The position numbers and the translations under genes are program-made. From Ananas comosus (lineage: Eukaryota; Streptophyta; Magnoliopsida; Poales; Bromeliaceae), in assembly GCF_001540865.1 (NCBI RefSeq), contig NC_033625.1:7432806-7496805 (forward strand): 64,000 nucleotides of DNA, in the 5' to 3' direction. Positions 36,938 through 48,190 of the stretch are shown here, in pieces. The notes beneath the pieces are model-generated. The model made no database searches and was not told the DNA's origin. It saw only the letters and a list, made by a program, of their open reading frames with translations. How positions within the stretch are numbered: the first letter of the stretch is position 1; each line of letters begins with the position of its first letter.

Positions 36938-38205
36938 GGGCACGTTTGGTTGCTCGTAAGTCGGCGAAGTGGAAAAAGTCACTTTTATAAAAGTGACTTT
37001 TCAGTTCGATTGTTTGGTTGCTACAATAAAGTAAAAAATTAAAACTATAATTTTATAATTTTATAATTTTTTGATTGTTTGGTTGCTCATAAATCGGCGA
37101 AGTGGAAAAAGTCACTTTTATAAAAGTGACTTTTCAGTTCGATTGTTTGGTTGCTACAATAAAGTAAAAAAATTAAAACTATAATTTTATAATTTATTGA
37201 TTATTAAATTATATATAAAGAGGTGAAAATATAAACAAACGACTTATACTTGCAATTTAAATTAAAAATTTAAATTTAAATTTAAACTTAAATCTAAGTT
37301 GAATTTATAATTAGAATTTAAGACATAAATTTAATTTACAATTTGAATTTAAAATTTAAGTTATAACTTATAACTGAAATTGAATTTTAAAATAAAAGTT
37401 CAATACAAAAATTAGAACATTTATTCAAATTTGAATTTATAATTTGAATCATATATTAATTTATTTTTTGATCTTAAATTTTGAATTCAAAATGAATTCA
37501 CAATTTAAATTTGAATTCACAATTTAAATTAATATTTAAATTAAAATTAAAATATGAGTTTAAATCACAATTCGATTCGAACCTTTGAATTCATAATTCG
37601 AATTCAAATTCAGACTAAATCTCATTATTGAAATCAAATGTAAATAGCAAATTTAAATTTGAAATTGAATTTGAACTTGAAAATTTAAATTTTAAATTCA
37701 AATTTCAGTCAATAATTTGAATTTATTGTTGGAACAATTTGAATTCAAATTTCAAATTGAAGTTCTGAACTTAAAATAATTTGATTAAAATTTAAAATTA
37801 AAGTCTAGAATTCAAATTTAAATAAAAATAAAATTTAAATATTTAAATTTAAATATAAAGTTATAAATTTGAATTTAAAATTTTATGCTGAATTTTAATT
37901 TACAGATAAAATTCAAAATCAGATCATAATTTTAATTCAATTTTAAAATAAAATTGAACTTTAAAAATAAATTTAAATATTAAAGTTAATATCAAATATG
38001 ACATTTTAGCTAAGTTCTCCACTTTCGATGACTTCCGAATTTTTTGAGCCGAAGTCAAAAAAGTAAAATTTAGTCATAACTCACTTTATAAGTCTACTTT
38101 CATAAAGTGACTTTCATATCCATTTTTGTAAACCGAACAACCAATAAGACGTCATTTTTTAAAATACCACTTTCGATGCTTCACTTTTCGCAAACCGAAC
38201 ATGCC
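36938..38205. mobile_element. PIF/Harbinger-like (Tourist-type) TIR element, 1.27 kb
   Basis: The left end GGGCACGTTTGGTTGC and the reverse of the right end (GGCATGTTCGGTTTGCG) are imperfect TIRs, flanked by identical TAA trinucleotides (36935-36937, 38206-38208). TAA/TTA 3-bp TSDs are typical of PIF/Harbinger and Tourist MITEs. Subterminal AAAGTCACTTTTATAAAAGT dyads are present. The core (37200-37990) is almost only A and T. No transposase, so non-autonomous. Confidence 0.8.
36945..37210. repeat. 133-bp tandem duplication at the left end of the Harbinger-like element
   Basis: Two near-identical units, with TCGGCGAAGTGGAAAAAGTC at 36961 and 37094, differing by a few bases. The TIR-adjacent region was duplicated while the right end has one copy. 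Confidence 0.9.
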
Positions 38206-38208
38206 TAA

Positions 38209-39109
38209 AGTGAAATGTATGATCCCACGTCCTGTGGAAAAGTGGGGTACATTATCCCTTTTTCTGGTTAGATGAGAGAGAGAGAGAGTGGAAATACGTG
38301 ATCCCATCCTTATATTAATTAAATTTTAAATTAAATCTTTAATTATCTACTAGATCAAATTTTTTGAATTAAACTAATTCCAACATATAATTGGATATTT
38401 TATTACGTAACTCTGGTTCACCTTCGAGATTATGAGTAGACGTAGATTTCTTTTTTCTAAAGCCTTGTAGCTACTCAAAATTTAAATTCGAATCTCAAAT
38501 TTAAATCGCTGGGAGGTGTGACGGTCGCAACTCGAACTAGGAGGTGGCCTGGGTCGTGATATGATAGATGCATGATACGTTGCTATATAAATGCACTAGG
38601 TGTGACAATAAATTTTCTCTATCAATATATAAAATAGACATTTAAGTGAAACATTTATAAAAGTCCAATATATCGAGACGGTTTTCTATCTAGTAGGGAC
38701 ACTACGTTACCGTGTCTCAAGCTAATCAAACCCCTTCTTATGAAAGAAAGTATATTAATTTTATTTTAAATTATAATAAGATGGATAAATCTTAGAAATA
38801 AATTTAATTAGTAAGAGATATAAATGATATGGTATTACTGTCATATTTTAGAATATTTTCAGTGAACCAAATATTCCATTCGCTTTCGAGTCCCATCACC
38901 TTAATTATTTCCACATGGAGGGGCCATTTTATTTCCCTCCACATGGAACATTTCCAAGGCAAAAACTTGTACACGCACACTGGGGGTGTAAACGAGCCGA
39001 ATACGAGCTGGTTCGTTAAAGTATCGAACCATAAAATTCAACTTGTGTTCGGCTCGTTAATAAATGTGCCGAACACGAGCTGGCTCACGAGCTAGCCAAC
39101 GAACAATAA
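38209..39109. other. Spacer up to the first assembly gap
   Basis: An AG microsatellite near 38273-38290 and then AT-rich sequence. 38985-39109 has repeated ACGAGCTGG/GGCTCG words (AACGAGCCGAATACGAGC), resembling the end of a transposon whose remainder lies in the gap. No gene recognised. Confidence 0.35.
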
Positions 39110-39586
39110 NNNNNNNNNNNNNNNNNNNNNNNNNNNNNNNNNNNNNNNNNNNNNNNNNNNNNNNNNNNNNNNNNNNNNNNNNNNNNNNNNNNNNNNNNNN
39201 NNNNNNNNNNNNNNNNNNNNNNNNNNNNNNNNNNNNNNNNNNNNNNNNNNNNNNNNNNNNNNNNNNNNNNNNNNNNNNNNNNNNNNNNNNNNNNNNNNNN
39301 NNNNNNNNNNNNNNNNNNNNNNNNNNNNNNNNNNNNNNNNNNNNNNNNNNNNNNNNNNNNNNNNNNNNNNNNNNNNNNNNNNNNNNNNNNNNNNNNNNNN
39401 NNNNNNNNNNNNNNNNNNNNNNNNNNNNNNNNNNNNNNNNNNNNNNNNNNNNNNNNNNNNNNNNNNNNNNNNNNNNNNNNNNNNNNNNNNNNNNNNNNNN
39501 NNNNNNNNNNNNNNNNNNNNNNNNNNNNNNNNNNNNNNNNNNNNNNNNNNNNNNNNNNNNNNNNNNNNNNNNNNNNNNNNNNNNNN
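39110..39586. other. Assembly gap (477 N)
   Basis: Undetermined bases. Translations across it have no meaning. Confidence 1.
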
Positions 39587-39595
39587 CACACACAT

Positions 39596-40130
39596 AGAGT
39601 CTGGCTACTATACCCTTAGATTACGAACGCCTTCATACTCATAAATTATTTTCGATGATAGAGCTTCCGAATCGACGATCCACACCGTTAAACATTATCT
39701 AGAGCATTTAAAATGCCTAGAAATCAAATTTTATAATTTTTCGACATCATTTATTATGATCAAAAGGTCATAAAATTGACAATTTTTAACGGCTGGTATG
39801 GAATATTTGCTAGTTTAATGGGGTAAAAGAATCAGAATCGGTTAAATTTTTGATAGAAAATTCTATTTACTACATAGATAAAGATCAATAACTCCGATTT
39901 TATTGAAGGATCCAATCATCCATTTTTAAGACATCGTTCGATTTTGACCGTTCATTTTATACCCGCTTGATGAACTTTATTATGATTTCAAAAAATTACA
40001 GAATTTATTTTCTAAAAGTTTCAAATACTTTAAATCATATTTAACGGAATAGATCGTCGATTCAGAAGCTCTATTATTGAAAACAACTTATGAGTACGAA
40101 GGGCTCTATACTCATAAGAGTATAGTAGCC

Positions 40131-40136
<6 letters not shown>
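39596..40136 (+). mobile_element. Microsatellite-anchored element, family I, copy 1
   Basis: It starts AGAGTCTGGCTACTATAC and ends GAGTATAGTAGCCCTACTCT, the inverse of the start. The ~150-bp arms are inverted copies (GAGCTTCCGAATCGACGATC near 39662 against its inverse near 40050). The interior includes TTTTTAACGGCTGGTATGG. The right end runs directly into (CT)n. No coding capacity. Confidence 0.8.

Positions 40137-40186
<50 letters not shown>
40132..40186. repeat. (CT)n(TA)n compound microsatellite between two elements
   Basis: About twenty CT and six TA dinucleotides lie exactly between the right end of one family I copy and the left end of the next. Confidence 0.95.
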
Positions 40187-40757
40187 GAGTCCGGCTACTA
40201 TACTATTATGAGTACGATCGCCCTCGTACTCATATAGTTGTTTTCGATGATAGAGCTTCCGAATCGACGATCCACATCGTTAAACGTTATCTAGAGCATT
40301 TGAAACATCTAGAAATCAAATTTCATAATTTTTCGAAATCATTTACCTTACGATCAAAAGCTCACAAAATTGATAATTTTTAACGGCCGGTATGGAATAC
40401 TTGCTAGTTTAACGGTGCAAAAGAATCCGAATAGGTTGAATTTTTGATAGAAAATTCTATTCACTTCCTAGATAAAGATCAATAACTCCGATCTTAAATT
40501 GAAGGATCCGATCATCCATTTTTAAGACATCGTTCGATTTTGACTGTTCATTTTATGCCCACTTGATGGACTTTATTATGATTTCGAAAAATTACGAAAT
40601 TTATTTTCTAGAAGTCTCAAATACTCTAGAAATATATAATTTACGAAGTATGGACCAATCAATCAAGATTCGGAAAGCATCCAATCATCGTGTAAAACAC
40701 ACTTATGAGTTGAAGGAAAGGCCATATACTATTAAAGAGTTATGTAGCCCTTACTCT
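40187..40757 (+). mobile_element. Microsatellite-anchored element, family I, copy 2
   Basis: It starts GAGTCCGGCTACTATAC and is homologous over its length to copy 1 (GAGCTTCCGAATCGACGATC at 40252, then TTTTTAACGGCCGGTATGG). The right end is diverged (GTTATGTAGCCCTTACTCTC). Confidence 0.8.
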
Positions 40758-41195
40758 CTCTTCTATCATTATATATGATATAATTATATATTATATGAAT
40801 TGAGTCCTATAATTTTAACGATACCAAGTTAGTGGACAGGCTTAGTAATTTGTATAGGCCATTAGATTAGAGAACGTGCGGTTAGAGTGCATGTGGACCC
40901 TAGCGGTATTGTGTGCGGCGTTCCACGGGATTGATTGATAGTTCATATAAATGGTTGGGAATCAATGATCAAAGTAGTAGATTTAACGGTACAGAATTTA
41001 CAGACAAGTGTTTGAATGCTTTTAAAAGCACTAAGCTGGACTCAGATAATATATATATAAATATACATATATCTTACTATATACTATATATTTATAGTAT
41101 ATATAATTATATATTAAGAGTTAGCATAGATCATCTCGTAAGTAAATGAGAGTAATTTACTATCCGAAGTTATTTTCGTGATAGAAGCTACAAGA

Positions 41196-41383
41196 NNNNN
41201 NNNNNNNNNNNNNNNNNNNNNNNNNNNNNNNNNNNNNNNNNNNNNNNNNNNNNNNNNNNNNNNNNNNNNNNNNNNNNNNNNNNNNNNNNNNNNNNNNNNN
41301 NNNNNNNNNNNNNNNNNNNNNNNNNNNNNNNNNNNNNNNNNNNNNNNNNNNNNNNNNNNNNNNNNNNNNNNNNNNNNNNNNNN
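41196..41383. other. Assembly gap (188 N)
   Basis: The gap ends directly in a (TC)n(TA)n run (41384-41477), suggesting assembly failure in a microsatellite. Confidence 1.
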
Positions 41384-41470
<87 letters not shown>

Positions 41471-41477
41471 TATATAG
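41384..41477. repeat. (TC)n(TA)n compound microsatellite
   Basis: About 25 TC and 20 TA dinucleotides between the gap and the next family I copy. Confidence 0.95.
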
Positions 41478-41963
41478 TATTTGAAACTTCTAAAAATGGA
41501 TGATCCATACCATTAAACATGATCTAGAGTATTTGAAACTTCTAGAAAATAAATTTCGTAATTTTTCAAAATTATTATAAAGTCCATCAATCGGGTATAA
41601 AATGAATGGTTAAAATCGAATGACATCCTAAAAATGGATGATCGGATCCTTCAATTTAAGATTGGAGTTATTGATCTTTATTTAGGTAGTAAATAGAATT
41701 TTCTATAAAAAATTCAACCTATTCCGATTCTTTTTCACAGTTAAACTAGCAAATATCTCATACCGGCCGTTAAAAATTGTCGATTTTGTAAGCTTTTGAT
41801 CGTAAGGTAAATGATATCGAAAAATTATAAAATTTGATTTCTAAAAGTTTTAAATGCTCTAAATAATGTTTAACGGTATGGATTGTCGATTCGGAAGCTC
41901 TATCATTGAAAACAACTTATGAGTACGAAGGCCATCGTACTCATAAGAGTGTAGTAGCCGGTG

Positions 41964-41965
<2 letters not shown>
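41478..41965 (-). mobile_element. Microsatellite-anchored element, family I, copy 3, inverted and left-truncated
   Basis: It has the block order of copy 1 reversed (CATACCGGCCGTTAAAAATT near 41760, then GATTCGGAAGCTC near 41889) and ends CATAAGAGTGTAGTAGCCGG, leading into (TA)n(TG)n. The other end lacks the GGCTACTATA terminus. Confidence 0.8.
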
Positions 41966-41993
<28 letters not shown>

Positions 41994-41994
<1 letters not shown>

Positions 41995-42240
41995 AGAGCT
42001 ACTATGTTATTAGAAGTATAGAGAGTTTTATGCTTCCGACTTTTTGACCCTTAGATCAAAAATTGTACGGTTGGGATGATTGTGGTCCCTCCTAGGATTG
42101 AGTAGTACCCCTAGGGTTGAGTGGTCCCCACAGGTTAATAGTATTAATACAAAAGTTAAAAATGATCAAAGGGGTTGATCTAAGGGCCAAAAAGTCGAAA
42201 GTACCAGATCCTCTATACTTCCGATAGCATAGTAGCTCTA
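41994..42240. mobile_element. Microsatellite-anchored element, family II, copy 1
   Basis: A ~247-bp element starting AGAGCTACTATGTTATTAGA and ending GATAGCATAGTAGCTCTA, imperfect inverted ends. The interior holds CCCTAGGGTTGAGTGGTC. It sits between (TG)n on the left and (TA)n on the right. Confidence 0.75.
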
Positions 42241-42249
42241 CTATATATA

Positions 42250-43098
42250 TATATATTGTTGAAAAATCTTTCCAATCATTTATTAAAATATTCTTTAAAA
42301 ACAATTCGAAAGTTTAATTTAAGTTTTAGAAAAATACCGATGAAGAAATTAAATAATAAATATTGTAAAGAAAAGGATTAGAAAAGGCCTGTGAATCGAG
42401 GAGTGCAGAGCACTGTCTTAGAAGCAAAATTGCTCCTCTACGTGTGGGGCTTCACGGCAATTACTTCCAGCGATACAACGACCACGTTCCACGCCGTCAG
42501 CATGCTTTTAAGGTGGCGCAAAATGAATTCAACAAACTTCAGATCCAGCAAATATGAGAAAGCTTGGTAAAAATTGACGCGTAAGATCAATGGCGAGAAA
42601 ATAGAAAAAGGTGAGGTATAGGTAGGGTTTTGCTCTTAGATATGCTCGGGTTCAGGTTGAACTCATACAACTTTCTCCAATATATATAACCAAGGCAAAT
42701 ATCTTATTTCAACGCATCAATTCCGGGTAAAACAAGATAAACCTAAGATTATGCGGAATATGGATGCGGATACGCATTAGGATAAAAATAAAACCGAAAA
42801 AACAAAAATAAAATAAAAGAAACCAAGTGCATTGACCGCATGCGCCACCGCCCATCCGGCCCGGCTTGTGCTTGTGCCGTGCGTGCGTTTAGTCGAGAGC
42901 ATAACTCTCATTTTTTTCCAATCAACTAGCTTGAGAATAGAGCAATGTATAAATAACAACAACACACCTTTAGTTTCTAATGTGGGACTAAACCTCATAT
43001 GTGAAAATCTTAGTTGGACTCTCAGGTAAGGCCCATCAAGTATTGGGCTGCCCAAGAGGCCTTATAAGTTTTAAATCACCAAAAATCAAATAAAATCT
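42250..43098. other. Spacer, no gene recognised
   Basis: Mixed sequence. 42420-42500 (CTACGTGTGGGGCTTCACGG, then AGCGATACAACGACCACG) and 42960-43040 (CTAATGTGGGACTAAA) resemble degraded retroelement pieces, but no boundaries were found. Confidence 0.35.
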
Positions 43099-44200
43099 AG
43101 GCTAAATTATAGAAAACCTCCTTGTCAAAACCCGATTTTTCACTTTCCCTTTCTGTCATTTAAAACCTACACTTTGCCCCCTTAAAAAATAAAAAATATT
43201 CACTTTGGACCCTGCCGTTAGTGTTCCGTCTATATCCCATTATTATATATTTTTTTTATATCGAAAATACCCTTCTACAGATAAAGAAGGGTTGGAGGAG
43301 GAGAGGAAGAATGAGAGGGCATTTTGGTCATTTTATTAATACTATTAACACCGTACCCTTCTGTAAACATTTTTTAGGGCTTTTTTTGCATTTAGCCCCC
43401 TGACAAATTTTTATTTCAAAAATAGCCCTATCAAAATTTAATTTGCAAAAATGGCTCTGGGCCTGCCACGCATGCGCCATGTCAGCGCCACGCGGGCAGG
43501 GCGGGGGCCAGTGTATTAAGTTGAACACGGTGAATGGTTCACCGTGTTTTTTATTTGTATTCCTTTTTTTTTGCCTTTTTCAAAAATCCGAACCTGAACT
43601 CGAAAATCAAATTAAAACCCAAACCCGACGGATTTTAAAAATTCATACCCATATACATATCCGACTAAAAACTCGAAACCCAAACCTAAACCCAACAGGT
43701 TTTAAAAATCTATACCGTTGGATGAAGATCTAAGGAATAAAAATTATTAAATATTTCATATATTGTATAAATAAATAAAAATAAATTATGTATATATATA
43801 ATTTATTCGGATTTGGGTTCGAATAATATTTCGGATATCTATACCCATTGACATTTCTACTCCCTATTCCTCTTTTCAATATTTATATTGCAAAAAATAC
43901 GTACTCTAAATACAGTGAACCATTCACCGTGTCTAAAATACGGTGAATGGTTCACCGTGTTTAACTTAACTATCGCCCTCAGCCCTGCCCGCGTGGCGCT
44001 GACGTGGCGCTTGCGTGGCAGGGGTAGGGCCATTTTTGCAAATATAAATTTGCTGGGGTTATTTTTAAAAATAATTTTTTTCAGGGGTCCAATTGCAAAA
44101 AAAGCTCCATTTTTTATTTTCTAGGGGGGCAAAGTGTAGATTTTAAATGACAGAAGGAAAAGTGAAAAATCGGATTTTGATAGGGTGATTTAAACTTACC
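43099..44200. mobile_element. MULE-like TIR element, ~1.1 kb, with a second inverted-repeat element nested inside
   Basis: The outer arms mirror each other: AACCCGATTTTTCACTTTCC at 43128 is answered by AGTGAAAAATCGGATTTTG near 44161, and AACCTACACTTTGCCCCC by its inverse near 44127. The same arms bound the element at 56149-56761. The right terminus is diverged. Inside, 43376-44106 has its own inverted arms (AAAAATAGCCCTATCAAAAT and TTGCAAAAATGGC against GGGCCATTTTTGCAA). No coding capacity. Confidence 0.65.
43530..43965. repeat. Repeated CGGTGAATGGTTCACCG dyads
   Basis: The near-perfect palindrome ACGGTGAATGGTTCACCGT occurs at about 43530-43549 and 43941-43960, with a related GTGAACCATTCACCGTGT at 43916. 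These sit at the inner ends of the nested element's arms, next to matching GCCACGCGGGCAGG/CCTGCCCGCGTGGC blocks. Confidence 0.85.
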
Positions 44201-45235
44201 CAATCAACTTGGTAGTGAATTAAACCATCAATTGCACTAAATCTCCTCACCGTGGCAAAAATTGTTAGGGTTTTATTGAAGAGATGAATCTTTAGGCTTT
44301 TTTTAAAAAAAAAAGATTTTACTTACTTGGAAGTGACAAAATGTTTATAGGTTTATGTCCTTATATAATTCATTGTAATGGTTTTATTATGAAATAGTAA
44401 AACTGCGAATTACAAACCGGAAAAGTCAATTTATAGAGGAAAAAAAGAGTTTAAAAAAAAGTGATGTTTGGAATTTTTCTACGAAAAAGGAACCTCGATC
44501 CCGGATGATCAATCTTTCTTAAATATTTTGCTCGGTATATTTAATTAATTATTTATAAATTATACAGTATTTGATAGATGACTAGTATTATTAAATGTCT
44601 ACAATGATATGCTATGACATCTAATTAAGTATTTTTTTAAAAAATATGATAAGCCACTACACTACAGTAGTGATCCGCGAGATGCGAGGGGTAGATAATA
44701 TTTAATATTTAGCGTTAGTTTTTTGACTATAATTTTTTCGTCTTTCAGTTAGGTAGGTTTCACAAAAAAAAAGAAGTTACAGTTAGCCTTGCACGTGGAG
44801 CATGATTATGGACATTAATAAAATTTTATCATATAAATTATACTTTGTAATATATAAGATGCAAAATATAATGAAGCATAACAACGTCGTCGAACGAATC
44901 GTCGATAGATTTTTATCCATTAAATAAAAATTCATTTAATCATTAATCGTTGTTTTTCAATACTCTAAAAAAAATCCACATATTCTTAAATATTAACTAG
45001 TGGAGGCCCGCACTTCGCGACGGAAAATCTACGTAATTTTTAAAATATTTTAAACAATATTTTTCATGTTTTAATTTTTAGATCTAATTTAAAATTTTAA
45101 ACATAAAAAAATTAAATATAAAAATTATATATAGTAAATAAATATATATTTATAAATAAAATTAGATATATATAAATTAGATTTAAAATTTAAAATTTAA
45201 AATTTATATATAAAATTTAAAATTTAAAGTTGTTA
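44201..45235. other. AT-rich spacer, no gene recognised
   Basis: AT-rich to nearly A/T-only near 45040-45230. Short GATCCGCGAGATGCGAGGGG (44671) and GGCCCGCACTTCGCGACGG (45005) pieces look like the ends of degraded elements. Confidence 0.35.
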
Positions 45236-45237
45236 AA

Positions 45238-45282
45238 TTCTCTCTCTCTCTCTTTCTCTTTCTCCTCTGATTCCTCTCTCTC

Positions 45283-45318
<36 letters not shown>

Positions 45319-45343
45319 CCCCTCTCTCCCTCTCCCCACCCCC
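45238..45343. repeat. (CT)n-rich tract left of the third gap
   Basis: Degenerate CT microsatellite of about 105 bp running into the gap. Confidence 0.95.
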
Positions 45344-46266
45344 NNNNNNNNNNNNNNNNNNNNNNNNNNNNNNNNNNNNNNNNNNNNNNNNNNNNNNNNN
45401 NNNNNNNNNNNNNNNNNNNNNNNNNNNNNNNNNNNNNNNNNNNNNNNNNNNNNNNNNNNNNNNNNNNNNNNNNNNNNNNNNNNNNNNNNNNNNNNNNNNN
45501 NNNNNNNNNNNNNNNNNNNNNNNNNNNNNNNNNNNNNNNNNNNNNNNNNNNNNNNNNNNNNNNNNNNNNNNNNNNNNNNNNNNNNNNNNNNNNNNNNNNN
45601 NNNNNNNNNNNNNNNNNNNNNNNNNNNNNNNNNNNNNNNNNNNNNNNNNNNNNNNNNNNNNNNNNNNNNNNNNNNNNNNNNNNNNNNNNNNNNNNNNNNN
45701 NNNNNNNNNNNNNNNNNNNNNNNNNNNNNNNNNNNNNNNNNNNNNNNNNNNNNNNNNNNNNNNNNNNNNNNNNNNNNNNNNNNNNNNNNNNNNNNNNNNN
45801 NNNNNNNNNNNNNNNNNNNNNNNNNNNNNNNNNNNNNNNNNNNNNNNNNNNNNNNNNNNNNNNNNNNNNNNNNNNNNNNNNNNNNNNNNNNNNNNNNNNN
45901 NNNNNNNNNNNNNNNNNNNNNNNNNNNNNNNNNNNNNNNNNNNNNNNNNNNNNNNNNNNNNNNNNNNNNNNNNNNNNNNNNNNNNNNNNNNNNNNNNNNN
46001 NNNNNNNNNNNNNNNNNNNNNNNNNNNNNNNNNNNNNNNNNNNNNNNNNNNNNNNNNNNNNNNNNNNNNNNNNNNNNNNNNNNNNNNNNNNNNNNNNNNN
46101 NNNNNNNNNNNNNNNNNNNNNNNNNNNNNNNNNNNNNNNNNNNNNNNNNNNNNNNNNNNNNNNNNNNNNNNNNNNNNNNNNNNNNNNNNNNNNNNNNNNN
46201 NNNNNNNNNNNNNNNNNNNNNNNNNNNNNNNNNNNNNNNNNNNNNNNNNNNNNNNNNNNNNNNNNN
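45344..46266. other. Assembly gap (923 N)
   Basis: Undetermined bases bounded on both sides by CT-rich simple sequence. The ~400-codon frames across it are artefacts. Confidence 1.
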
Positions 46267-46388
46267 TCTCTCTCTCTCTCTCCTTCTACTCTGCTCTCTC
46301 TCTCTCTCTCTCTCTGTTCTCTCTCCCCCTCTCTCTGTATGCTCTCTCTCTCTCCTCCCTCTGTTCTCTCTCTCTCCCTCTCTCTCTC
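46267..46388. repeat. (CT)n-rich tract right of the third gap
   Basis: Degenerate CT microsatellite continuing from the gap. A shorter (CT)n lies at 46552-46572. Confidence 0.95.
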
Positions 46389-46439
46389 GTGCGACGCCCC
46401 CGCAAAATGCGGGGAGAACTCCGTACAAACTCACGATTG

Positions 46440-47635
46440 TATATATATATAGATATTAACATTACTTTCTATAAGATAACAAAAATACTCAAAGTTATAA
46501 ATTTAGCGAGTTTCCAATGAGACATAATTGTAAAATTTTATTAGGCAAAATGCTCTCTCTCTCTCTCTCTCTCATGTACAGAAACAAAAAGGTAATAATA
46601 TATAATTAATATTTGTAGTTTTTATATATATTTTTTTGATTATTCAAACACTTAATAGAAATGAACTTAATAAATCTTGCAGCTTTCTCTTATTAGGTAC
46701 GAGATTCTGAAACATTGCTATATATGGATGAAAAAATATCTGCTATAAAAAAATAACAAAGTGCATCGATCAGAGCTGCAATGTTTTTTTTTGCTGCAAT
46801 TTACGTCATATGCACAAAATCAGAGGCAAACAATTGTAGATCAATCGCATACAGGCAACTAATTTCTAATAAAAAAGATTAACATTAATTTAAAATATGC
46901 TATATAGTAAAAAAATAAGAGTAAATAAACAAAGCATCAAATTCAAATAAAAAAAGAACCTATCGATATAATTAAACATTGCAGGCAGAAGCAGCAATTT
47001 CCTAAAACAAAATAAAAGTATTCAGCAAGATAAATCTGCAATCTTTGTATTATATCTACTGTAATTATATCCGATCATACATTAATTTTGCTAACCATTC
47101 GAGCTATATATATACTCTTTTCTTTCCATATTTGAAATGAGTCCGAGAATACGAAATTAGATGACCATAAAACAGTTGTTTGTCATGCATATTTATATAG
47201 TTGAACGGAAAACTATTTGAATTCCTAAAGCAGAATAAATAACCAAAACCAATATAAAATGTAGATAAAGATGACAAAACTAATTAAGTAATATTCAAAG
47301 TAGATAAAAAAGTCAAGTTGTAGAAACAAACCATGCAAATAAACATCATGACTATTAAAAGTTGTTGACTTATGAATATGCAGTCCACCCTTCACCCTTC
47401 ATATCGCTTGCTACTGTACCTACAAAATAGTTACACAATAGTCAAAAATTCACTCTAATCCGATTAAAAAATTAATTCACAATATGGCCTTTGAAATTAC
47501 TGGGACAAAATTATTGAATATATTGAAAAATTCACTCACTGCTTCGCTTCTGCAAACGATACACCAACCCTCTCGTTCAAAGTGATCTTGGCTCAATGGC
47601 TGTGCTGAGTCGACGCAGTGGCCGTGATGGCTGCT
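46440..47635. other. AT-rich spacer, no gene recognised
   Basis: No frame or repeat boundary could be supported here. Confidence 0.4.
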
Positions 47636-48100
47636 GTTGCTGTAACGACCCGACCCGCCAGTAATATTAACCGAGCTTAAGCATTTTGGGCCGGTGGTTT
47701 GGCCCAACGAGTTATTATTGCTAGCAGGTTGGGTCGTTACAATTGGTATCAGAGCCGAGTATCAGCCGGAAGTGTGAGAGCTAAATGCTATGCAGGACAA
47801 AGTGTTACACCAACAAGTTTGGTGGGAGCCACCTCTTGAACCCGTAGGAGCCACCTCTAGAATCTCAAATCGCCTGGTAATGCTGGTCTTGATCTGTCTG
47901 TGCCTGTCTGTGATCTGATTTGGATCCGACGAGGACGTCAGGGTTTAAACTGGGGGAGTTTATAACGCTCCAATAGTTCTATTCCGATCAGTTTATATGA
48001 GACCTACACACTAATAAAAATAACTGGGTTTAAGCATTTTGAGCCGGTGGTTTTGGCCCAACGAATTATTGTTGCTAGTGGGTCGGGTCGTTATAGTTGC
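47636..48100. repeat. 5-bp TSD pair around the TRIM
   Basis: GTTGC at 47636-47640 is repeated exactly at 48096-48100, directly outside the two LTRs. Confidence 0.9.
47641..48095 (+). mobile_element. TRIM (terminal-repeat retrotransposon in miniature), 455 bp
   Basis: The 5' LTR is 47641-47741 (TGTAACGACCCGACCC ... GGGTCGTTACA). Two bases later comes TGGTATCAGAGC (47744-47755), the classical primer-binding site complementary to initiator tRNA-Met. The internal region ends in a polypurine tract CTGGGGGAG (47950-47958), followed by the 3' LTR 47961-48095. The LTRs share AAGCATTTTGRGCCGGTGG and TGGCCCAACGARTTATT. The 3' LTR has ~34 extra bases in its left part and diverged ends (TATAACG ... GTTATA). 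There is no coding capacity, so it depends on proteins of another retrotransposon. Confidence 0.9.
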
Positions 48101-48190
48101 AGCGGCGGCTGCTGTTGCAACGGCGGAGGTGGTCGAGAAAGGGACTTTTGAAGGCGTCGAAGGTGAGCGAGTAGCGGCGAAGGGGTAGGT
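48101..48190. other. GGC/GTT-rich target sequence of the TRIM
   Basis: GC-rich sequence with GGCTGCTGTTGC on both sides of the TRIM. The minus-strand frame here is Pro/Ser-rich and not supported as a gene. Confidence 0.4.

Noticed and set aside
39057..39597. Frames of ~170 codons across undetermined bases
   Set aside because: They exist only because N codons are not stops; the same holds for 41114-41477 and 45217-46459.
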